A stretch of DNA of 33,082 nt from Peptoclostridium sp. GTDB taxonomy: Bacteria > Bacillota > Clostridia > Peptostreptococcales > Peptostreptococcaceae. The notes beneath the pieces were generated by a model. The model saw nothing but the letters and a program-made list of their open reading frames with translations. It was not told the origin of the DNA and did not search any database. The first letter of the stretch is position 1. Each line of letters begins with the position of its first letter. The position numbers and the translations under genes are program-made. The stretch covers positions 1-33,082 of the forward strand of contig NZ_WXFG01000001.1 in assembly GCF_009881055.1 (NCBI RefSeq), written 5' to 3'. Below are positions 27,317 through 33,082 of this stretch, piece by piece.

Positions 27317-27345
27317 GACAATTTGATTGAAAATACTAATAATGA

Positions 27346-27376
27346 AAAAGGATCAGCCTTAGCGGCTGGTCCTTTT
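27346..27376 (+). terminator. Terminator after the chemoreceptor gene
   Basis: AAAAGGATCAGCC pairs with GGCTGGTCCTTTT (one T-G pair) around a short loop. Confidence 0.88.
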
Positions 27377-27656
27377 GTTGTTTCATAATACCCTCTCTGC
27401 ATTTCATAATACCCATACCGTCCATGGGATTAGGCTTGAATGGAATTGGAATGGAACGGATGAGGAGAACTAACTTAATCGGATTAAATTTACATATTTT
27501 TCATATAAAAACAGTAAATCAAGGAACGGATATTGATTAAAAAAATCAATTTTACTTCAAACGTCTTACATTATAGAATTTAATATGCAAAACATTGCTG
27601 ATTAAAATGTTTGAAAGTGGATACCATAAATAAAATTAAGCGGAGGCGGAGAAAAT
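27377..27656. other. Gene-free stretch before the selenoprotein transport operon
   Basis: No open frame of note. It holds a direct repeat, TTTCATAATACCC at 27381-27393 and 27402-27414 (21-nt period), and an inverted repeat ATTGATT/AATCAAT at 27532-27538 and 27544-27550 with loop AAAAA. A plausible -10 (TATAGA, about 27574) is present without a clear -35. These could be operator sites for the downstream operon. Confidence 0.4.
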
Positions 27657-28781
27657 ATGAAATTTATTGATTTGACTAAAAAGCTCAAAAAAGCTGCTGT
27701 ACTCACTCTTGTAGCAACCGTGCTTGTTACTTCTGTTGTGGGATGCGCTCCTAAGGAGAAGGCTGCAACTGAGTCGGCTGAGAAGGTTGACGATTATACT
27801 GTCAAGCTTGGCTACTATAACTGCGACCACATGGTGGCAGCCTGTGTTGGTGAAGCCGCGGGAATATACAAGGAGCTTGGACTTAACGTTGAAATAACAG
27901 GAAACGGAAAAGTGCCTGAAGCAATGGCTGCAGGACAAATGGACGTTGGCTACATAGGAGCAACGGGACTTTCAGAGGCTTCTACAAAGGGTGCTCCTAT
28001 AATGATAGCGGCGACTAACCACCTTGGAGGCTCGATGTATCTTGTTGTTGCAAACGACATCAAAAAGCCTGAAGATCTTTACGGACAGCCTGTTGCACTG
28101 AGCTCAGACCTTTCAACAGACGAAGCCTGGCTGCTTGCATACGGCCCTCAGACTGGACTCCCTGCTGATTCCAGCAAGTTCCAGTGCCTTGAGTTCGGTT
28201 CACAGGCAGACAAGTATCTTGCTTTAAAGACAGGACAGATAAAGGCTTTCACTTGCTGTGACCCTTGGGGCTCTATGGCTGAATTCGAAGGTACAGGCAA
28301 GATAATGGGTACATATCTTGAAATGGACGGACAGCTTGGAGTTTGCTGCGTATACGCAATGAACAAGAATTTCCAAAAGGAGCATCCGGAGCTAGCTAAG
28401 AAGATGGTTCTGGCGCATACAAAATCAATGGAGTACATATATACACACCCTTTAGAAGCCGCCAAGATATTTGCTGAATACTACAAGGTTCCAGTAGAGG
28501 TTGCTGAAATGACAATATACAAAAAGACAGTAGGCGAAGGAAGAACCCTTAGCTGGAAGATGGACGAACAGGCTCATAAGCATGCGCTTGAAGTTTACAA
28601 GAAGTTCAACATAATGGAAAATGTTCCGAACTATGACGATATAGCAATGAAGGACATACTCAAGGAATCAGGAGCTGATGACTTTGACCAATTCATAAAG
28701 GAGAAGGTAGACCCTGTATTCCCAATGGGAATGAGCTTCGAGGATTGGAAAGCCAAGGCTTTAGAAATAGACCCTCAATAA
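27657..28781 (+). CDS. saoB: Cys-rich ABC transporter substrate-binding lipoprotein (SaoB-like)
   Basis: 374-aa periplasmic-type binding protein of the NMT1/SsuA/TauA class. Signal peptide 1-29 with lipobox SVVG-Cys30, so it is anchored outside the membrane. The mature part has seven cysteines: C56, C63, C177, the pair C200-C201 and the pair C230-C231. In the NMT1 fold the YNCDHMVAAC stretch borders the ligand cleft. Cysteine pairs are rare in exported binding proteins and suggest capture of a thiophilic ligand, such as a mercury-like metal or organometal (inference). GGAGGCGGAG precedes the ATG. The family name is from memory. Confidence 0.82.
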   Translation: MKFIDLTKKLKKAAVLTLVATVLVTSVVGCAPKEKAATESAEKVDDYTVKLGYYNCDHMVAACVGEAAGIYKELGLNVEITGNGKVPEAMAAGQMDVGYIGATGLSEASTKGAPIMIAATNHLGGSMYLVVANDIKKPEDLYGQPVALSSDLSTDEAWLLAYGPQTGLPADSSKFQCLEFGSQADKYLALKTGQIKAFTCCDPWGSMAEFEGTGKIMGTYLEMDGQLGVCCVYAMNKNFQKEHPELAKKMVLAHTKSMEYIYTHPLEAAKIFAEYYKVPVEVAEMTIYKKTVGEGRTLSWKMDEQAHKHALEVYKKFNIMENVPNYDDIAMKDILKESGADDFDQFIKEKVDPVFPMGMSFEDWKAKALEIDPQ

Positions 28782-28798
28782 TCGGCATAAGCAGGCTA

Positions 28799-28838
28799 AT
28801 AAAATCTTAGAGGTGTCCTTGTGGCACCTCTGGTTTTA
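28799..28838 (+). terminator. Terminator or attenuator between the binding protein and permease genes
   Basis: TAAAATC-TT-AGAGGTG-T-CC pairs with GG-CACCTCT-G-GTTTTA around TTGT; the T run is short. Such partial terminators often make the binding protein more abundant than the membrane parts. Confidence 0.65.
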
Positions 28839-28901
28839 TGTTGGATTATATGCTTCCACTGATTATCTTCTATGTATTTTCTACGTAAGGAGAGTGACGA
28901 T

Positions 28902-29714
28902 ATGGAGAACAATAGAGCTGTCGTTTATAACGGTAGTTTCAAATATGCGGAGATAAAAAAACAGAACATAGTCGAAATGCTCTACAAGCTGATTATGGCA
29001 GCGCTCCTGTTTGGAATATGGCAGATAGCGGCCATGAGAATAGACAGCCAGCTGCTGTTGCCTTATCCTGCAGTTACAATGAAGGCGCTTCTTGAGTGTG
29101 TTACAGATCCAGAGACTGTCAAAAACATATTGATAACTCTTGGCAGGGTAATGAAAGGTTTTGTTTTTGCCATGCTTTTCGGACTTCCGCTCGGATTTCT
29201 TATGGGTTTTTCAAAGCTTGCGGACAAGCTACTCGGAGGCTTTATAGACTCTATAAGACAGGTTCCCATAATGGCGTGGGTTCCTCTTACGATTGTATGG
29301 TTTGGGATAGGCGATGGGCCGACAATATTCCTTATAGCCTTTTCGGGAATATTCCCTGTAATACTCAACACAATACAGGGGGTAAAAGGCATATCTAAGG
29401 ACTACTACAATGCGGCCAGGAGCATGGGCGCAGGAAGAATCAGCGTATTTTTCAACATAATACTGCCAGCTTCACTGCCTGACATACTAACTGCTGCAAG
29501 GATTGCTATAGGCGCCGGATGGATGAGCGTTATCTGAGCGGAGTTCATTGCTACGAGTGCCGGTCTCGGCTACTCCATGGTTGAAGCGCAAACGAGAATG
29601 CAGACTGAAAGGCTGGTTGCGCTGATGTTTTTTGCGGCTATAGTAGGTTTCTTGATAGACAGGGTAATACAGTATCTCAACAAGGCTATCACCAAATGGA
29701 GGTATGCTGAATAA
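28902..29714 (+). CDS. saoP: ABC transporter permease, selenoprotein with Sec212 (SaoP-like)
   Basis: 270-aa BPD_transp_1 permease of the SsuC/TauC type, if TGA at 29535-29537 is read as selenocysteine. Residues 1-211 carry the membrane helices and the ATPase-contact loop (NAARSMGAGRISVFFNIILP). After the TGA the same frame continues 58 residues (AEFIATSAGLGYSMVEAQTR, then a last helix) that complete a normal permease C-terminus and stop with TAA overlapping the ATPase start. Sec lies in the helix just after that loop. A SECIS-like hairpin follows at 29555. ATG 28902 has AAGGAG at the right distance; an in-frame ATG at 28872 does not. A nonsense mutation is the alternative, less likely given the second Sec gene nearby. 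Confidence 0.82.
29555..29575 (+). promoter_or_regulatory. SECIS-like hairpin of the permease gene
   Basis: GAG-T-GCC pairs with GGC-TA-CTC around the loop GGTCTC; the loop starts 24 nt after the UGA. A U (29558) sits three pairs below the loop and the loop reads GGUCU, the same two features that SelB recognises in E. coli fdhF (bulged U17 and loop GGUCU). Pairing below the GAG/CTC step is poor. Confidence 0.7.
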
Positions 29715-30469
29715 TGAATCTTGAAATTCGCGACATAAATAAGACTTTCAAAAATGAAAAAACATTCAATCACGTGCTCGAAGACATAAGCCTCACGGTT
29801 GAAAAGGGACAGTTCGTATCGCTGCTTGGGCCATCAGGCTGCGGCAAGACGACTCTGCTTACAATTATTGCAGGCTTTCAGCAGGCGGACTCGGGGGATA
29901 TTCTTGTAGAGGGTAAAAGGGTCACAAAGCCCGGCCCTGACAGAGGCTTTGTATTCCAAAACTACGCACTCTTCCCATGGATGAACGTAAGAGACAACAT
30001 AATGTTTCCTATGAAGCAGCAGGGCATGAAAAAAGAAGAAAGGGAAAAAAAGCTTGCGGAGTTACTTAAGCTTGCTCACCTTGAAGGCAATGAAAAGCTG
30101 TTTCCGCACCAGATATCGGGCGGAATGAAGCAAAGGACTGCTGTGGTTAGGGCGCTTGCATGCCAGCCTGAGCTGCTCCTTATGGACGAGCCGCTAGGGG
30201 CAGTGGACTTCCAGATGAGGCAGCTGCTCCAGGAGGAGCTGGAGGACCTGGTGATAAACGCCAAGACAACGGCTGTAATGGTAACTCACGATGTCGAGGA
30301 AGCCATATACATGAGCGACAGGGTAATAGTCATGTCGAGAGACAAGGGCAAAATACTCGAGGACATGAGCATAGACATGGAAAGGCCCAGGGACAGAAAG
30401 AGCGAACGCTACAATGAATACAAGGAAATGCTAACAGACGCTCTAAAAGAGGCCCTCGCAGGCAAATAG
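29714..30469 (+). CDS. saoA: ABC transporter ATP-binding protein (SaoA-like)
   Basis: 251-aa ATPase of the SsuB/TauB type that energises the permease. Walker A GPSGCGKTT near 40, Q-loop FQNYALFPWM near 82, signature ISGGMKQR near 134, Walker B LLLMDEPLGAVD near 155 and switch His in VTHDVEEA. Its ATG overlaps the permease stop, which itself supports translation of the permease through the internal UGA. Family name from memory; the general ATPase call is certain. Confidence 0.88.
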   Translation: MNLEIRDINKTFKNEKTFNHVLEDISLTVEKGQFVSLLGPSGCGKTTLLTIIAGFQQADSGDILVEGKRVTKPGPDRGFVFQNYALFPWMNVRDNIMFPMKQQGMKKEEREKKLAELLKLAHLEGNEKLFPHQISGGMKQRTAVVRALACQPELLLMDEPLGAVDFQMRQLLQEELEDLVINAKTTAVMVTHDVEEAIYMSDRVIVMSRDKGKILEDMSIDMERPRDRKSERYNEYKEMLTDALKEALAGK

Positions 30470-30507
30470 AAAATTCACCAATTAAAAAACTATAAGGGGA
30501 GATTTAA

Positions 30508-30840
30508 ATGAAGGTGGCATACGTAATAAGCTCGGACAACTCAAGAAAAATACTTAGGGACATGATAATACCTCAGCTTGAGCAGGGAATACACGGAGCT
30601 GAAGTTGTGGGAATGTTTTTTGTATTTGACAACACATTCATGTTGCTAGAGGGCACTGAAATAGGAGAAAGACTGTCGGCGCTTCACGAAAAGACTGGTA
30701 TGGTGCTGCTGGCATGCGATCAGTGCGCAATTGAAAGGGAAATACAGGACAGACTAGTGCCTGGAGCTGCTATAGGATGTTTCCCTATACTTTATCCGAC
30801 CCTGGGATCGGCGGGAGCTGAACAAATTATAACGCTATAG
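30508..30840 (+). CDS. saoD: Small DsrE-like protein (SaoD-like)
   Basis: 110-aa cytoplasmic protein resembling DsrE/DsrF-like sulfur-handling proteins: a beta-alpha start (MKVAYVISSDNSRKILRDMI), a hydrophobic strand (VVGMFFVFDNTFMLLEG) and a cysteine pair in LLACDQCAIERE, plus a Cys in AAIGCFPILYPTLGSAGAEQ. DsrE-like proteins carry sulfur or reduced chalcogen on a Cys; here it could carry a metal-thiolate or selenium/sulfur species between transporter and lyase (inference). GGGGAG precedes the ATG. It is 38 bp after the ATPase gene. Confidence 0.75.
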   Translation: MKVAYVISSDNSRKILRDMIIPQLEQGIHGAEVVGMFFVFDNTFMLLEGTEIGERLSALHEKTGMVLLACDQCAIEREIQDRLVPGAAIGCFPILYPTLGSAGAEQIITL

Positions 30841-30860
30841 GCAAGAGTGCATATGAAAAT

Positions 30861-30935
30861 GGGCGGCTCGAAGGCAAAAAAAAGGAAACTGTTGGGGCAG
30901 TTTCCTGAATCGCCCTATAAACTTTTCGTTTATAG
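30861..30935 (+). ncRNA. Structured leader between the DsrE-like and MerB-like genes
   Basis: Three perfect helices in 75 nt: GGGCG (30861-30865) with CGCCC (30911-30915) enclosing AGGAAACTG (30883-30891) with CAGTTTCCT (30898-30906), then CTATAAAC (30915-30922) with GTTTATAG (30928-30935). No T tract follows either hairpin, so it is not a plain terminator. I do not recognise a known riboswitch. Confidence 0.5.
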
Positions 30936-30990
30936 AGTTCTCCATAAACAATTATACCTATAAATTTTATAAATGGGAAGTGGTTTTTGC

Positions 30991-31704
30991 ATGGAGAGTT
31001 TCAATATCAAAGGCAATGATGCCATAAAGCGGCATGTAAGCGAAATGGAGTTCAAGTATCATAAGGCTGAAAGGCTGCTTATAGACAGTATGGATTCAAG
31101 GCTTGAAGCAGACGAGAGAAAAGTGAGAATGCACATTATAAACAGCATGATAGAGAGCGCTGCTCCTTATAACTTCAGATACATTCAGGCAGATGCCCAG
31201 GAAAAGCTTGGAATGAGCGAAGAAAATATAAAGGCCGCAATCGGAAGAATAATAGAGAAAAAAGCTGCAGTTGCTGACGAAGAAGAGAACATAAATTTTA
31301 TATACCCTGTCTCCGGCTTTCCTACAAATCACCAGATAACTCTTGAGGACGGTAGGAGCTTTAGTGCGATGTGCGCAGTGGACGGTATGGGCTGCGCCTT
31401 TACTTTCAAACAGAACATAAAGGTCAATTCAAAATGCAGCGAGTGCGGAGCTGACGTGGCTGTGGAGATAAGGGACGGCAAGATAGTAAGCCTTTCGCCT
31501 GAAGCGGCGCACGTGCTTCACGTGGATCTCAACAGCAGCCAGAACTGGTCTGGCAGCTGCTGAAATATAATGAACTTCTTCTGTACGAAGGAGCATTATG
31601 ATTCATGGGTCAAGAGCATGGAGCTTCCGGAAAATGAGATATTCTGCCTTGAGACTAAAGAAGCCATATGGGTTTCCAAGATGCTTTTCAGCTTGGAAGA
31701 CTAG
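30991..31704 (+). CDS. saoL: MerB-like organometal lyase, selenoprotein with Sec191 (SaoL-like)
   Basis: 237 aa when TGA 31561-31563 is read as selenocysteine. About 95 residues of helical N-terminus precede an alkylmercury-lyase core: CAVD (Cys128, Asp131) matches MerB C96/D99, IKVNSKCSECG (Cys149) matches the structural C117 region, and SGSC-U-NIMNFF places Sec191 exactly where MerB has catalytic Cys159 before its HVHFF stretch. The frame continues 46 residues past the UGA with MerB-like sequence. MerB breaks carbon-mercury bonds; a selenolate would bind soft metals still more strongly. ATG 30991 has GGAAGTGG 8 nt upstream, unlike ATG 30973. A truncated 190-aa protein is the alternative but would lack a catalytic residue. 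Confidence 0.85.
31575..31593 (+). promoter_or_regulatory. SECIS-like hairpin of the MerB-like gene
   Basis: CTTCTTC (31575-31581) pairs with GAAGGAG (31587-31593), seven pairs with one U-G, around the loop TGTAC. The loop starts 18 nt after the UGA, the same distance as in E. coli fdhF, and has GU at its second and third positions. Confidence 0.72.
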
Positions 31705-31736
31705 TCAAATCAACTAATTTATGAGGAGGAAAGCTT

Positions 31737-32891
31737 TTGAAAGAGTTGCCGGAAATATTCGAAGACTTCAGTGAAGCCAGAAAGGAAGGCTTCTTGAAAA
31801 TGAAAGACATAAAAGAAAGCGGCAGGAAGGTTGTTGGCATATTCTGCACATACACCCCGAAGGAGATAATAATGGCAGCTGATGCCGTTGCCGTAGGTCT
31901 TTGCGGCACGAGCGAGGAACCTATACCTGATGCGGAAAAAGATCTGCCAAGGAACCTGTGTCCACTCATAAAGTCAAGCTACGGCTTTGCTGTGACGGAC
32001 AAGTGTCCGTACTTTTATTTCTCAGATCTGCTGGTAGGCGAGACTACATGCGACGGCAAAAAGAAGATGTTTGAATTGCTTGGCGATATAAAGCCTGTGC
32101 ATGTTATGCAACTTCCGCAGACATATGACTGCAGCGAGGCTCTTAAACTTTGGAAAAACGAGATTATAAAGCTGAAGGAAAGGCTTGAGAAGGATCTTGG
32201 CGTTGAAATAACTGATGAAAAACTTAAGGCGGCAATAAAGCTCAGAAATCAGGAAAGAAGAGTTCTAAGAGAGTTCTACAATCTGTCGATGGCGTGTCCT
32301 CCGCCTATGAGCGGCTATGAAATGCACCAGCTGCTGTATGGTTCTGAGTTCAAGTTCGACAGGCTGGAGTTTATTGAGAACATGAAGGGCATAATCGACA
32401 AGATAAGGTCGGACTACGAAGCCGGCAGCAGGCCTATTTCAGACAAGGCCCCAAGGATAATGGTTACAGGCTGCCCAACAGGAGGCGTTGCCGACAAGGT
32501 CATAAAGGCCATAGAAGACAGCGGTGGGGTTGTCGTATGCTATGAAAACTGCGGCGGTGCCAAGGAGAAGGAGACGCTTGTGGACGAAAGCAAGGACTGT
32601 TACGATGCGCTTGCTGAAAAGTACCTTAACATTGCATGCTCAGTAATGTCTCCGAACCAGGCAAGATACGAGTTGCTGTCGGAGCTGGCAGACAGATTCA
32701 AGGTCGATGGAGTCGTGGAAATAGTCCTTCAGGCCTGTCACACATATAACGTCGAATCTTTCCAGGTCAAAAAGCACGTTACCGGAAAGCTGGGACTTCC
32801 ATATCTGTATCTTGAAACAGATTATTCGAAATCGGATTCTGGCCAGATACTGACTCGTGTTGGGGCGTTCCTTGAGATGATAGACAAATAA
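31737..32891 (+). CDS. Double-cubane-cluster-type anaerobic reductase (2-hydroxyacyl-CoA dehydratase D-like family)
   Basis: 384-aa member of the HgdB/FldB/BcrC-like family. Conserved cysteines lie in GIFCTYTPKEIIMAADAV, VGLCGTSEEP, NLCPLIKSSYGF and DKCPYFYFSD in the first third, GCPTGG, CYENCGGAKE and QACHTYNVESFQVK later, and it lacks the partner subunit needed for a dehydratase, so the stand-alone double-cubane reductase type fits best. Such proteins catalyse ATP-driven low-potential reductions with an activase not seen in this window. The start is TTG 31737 after GAGGAGGA, 32 bp after the MerB-like gene without a terminator, so a shared transcript is likely. Link to organometal chemistry is inference. 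Confidence 0.85.
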   Translation: MKELPEIFEDFSEARKEGFLKMKDIKESGRKVVGIFCTYTPKEIIMAADAVAVGLCGTSEEPIPDAEKDLPRNLCPLIKSSYGFAVTDKCPYFYFSDLLVGETTCDGKKKMFELLGDIKPVHVMQLPQTYDCSEALKLWKNEIIKLKERLEKDLGVEITDEKLKAAIKLRNQERRVLREFYNLSMACPPPMSGYEMHQLLYGSEFKFDRLEFIENMKGIIDKIRSDYEAGSRPISDKAPRIMVTGCPTGGVADKVIKAIEDSGGVVVCYENCGGAKEKETLVDESKDCYDALAEKYLNIACSVMSPNQARYELLSELADRFKVDGVVEIVLQACHTYNVESFQVKKHVTGKLGLPYLYLETDYSKSDSGQILTRVGAFLEMIDK

Positions 32892-33019
32892 TAAACGCAA
32901 CAAGCAGATGAATTATATGTTGAAAAAGAAAAGAGCCTTGAGTACCTCATTCTTATGGAGTCTGTCAATAATTATGTGTATGATTCCTTAAAAAAGATAT
33001 ATTGTTCTATTGGATGCTT

Positions 33020-33058
33020 GCCTGGAAAGCTTTTAAACATGAGCCTTCCAGGCTTTTT
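33020..33058 (+). terminator. Terminator at the end of the selenoprotein operon
   Basis: GCCTGGAA (33020-33027) pairs with TTCCAGGC (33046-33053), with TTTTT after it. The 128 bp between the reductase stop and this hairpin contain only a start-less open frame. Confidence 0.85.
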
Positions 33059-33082
33059 ATTACTTAAATTAAATATTTTGCC

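Noticed and set aside
28902..29537. Permease called as a complete 211-aa protein or a pseudogene
   Set aside because: The frame past the TGA completes the permease, the true stop overlaps the next start, a SECIS-like hairpin is present and a second UGA-containing gene lies in the same operon.
32892..33052. Start-less frame in the same phase as the reductase (QQADELYVEKEKSLEYLI and onward)
   Set aside because: Two consecutive TAA stops precede it, it has no start or ribosome site and runs through the terminator hairpin. It may be a decayed extension, but support is too weak for a gene.

Overview
The window looks like the chromosome of a strictly anaerobic, amino-acid-fermenting Clostridia member of the Peptoclostridium/Eubacterium acidaminophilum kind. 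This is inferred from low-GC, ATA/AGA/AGG-rich codon use, Firmicutes-type tRNAs with encoded CCA ends, a glmS ribozyme, cdaA-cdaR, a branched-chain 2-oxoacid:ferredoxin oxidoreductase next to butyrate kinase genes, and two genes that make sense only if UGA is read as selenocysteine. No species can be fixed from the sequence alone.

Layout. 1-940: the 5S rRNA end of an rRNA operon, then eight tRNA genes (Glu, Val, Asp, Thr, Tyr, Leu, Gly, Gly), an internal promoter and a terminator. 1010-1069: a perfect 28-bp inverted repeat that looks like a small mobile palindrome. 1128-3157: cdaA-cdaR (cyclic di-AMP synthesis). 3402-9974: a fermentation island, buk-ptb-buk, a P-loop ATPase and vorDBAC. Together these would convert branched-chain 2-oxoacids to acyl-CoA, acyl phosphate, the free acid and ATP. 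10408-11247: a YitT-family membrane protein. 11421-14826: glmM, the glmS ribozyme and glmS. 14979-19468: a flavin-reductase-like protein, then a compact run of HEAT-repeat protein, processive-type GT2 glycosyltransferase, ferritin-like protein and alpha/beta hydrolase. 19552-27316: a PAS-GGDEF-EAL protein, a cupin, an Xaa-Pro aminopeptidase, an AEC-family transporter and a chemoreceptor.

The most interesting part is 27657-32891: a Cys-rich substrate-binding lipoprotein, an ABC permease with an in-frame UGA (29535), its ATPase, a small DsrE-like protein, a MerB-like organomercurial lyase homologue whose in-frame UGA (31561) falls where MerB has its catalytic Cys159, and a double-cubane-cluster type reductase. 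Both UGAs are followed by hairpins at SECIS distance, and both frames run on with family-typical sequence. I read this as a selenocysteine-dependent uptake and cleavage system for an organometal or metal-thiol compound. It matches what I remember, unverified, of the SAO (selenocysteine-assisted organometal) gene set with family names SaoB, SaoP, SaoA, SaoD and SaoL. An automatic gene caller would truncate both selenoproteins.

The cdaA-cdaR and glmM-glmS modules, often contiguous in Firmicutes, are here split by about 8 kb of fermentation genes.
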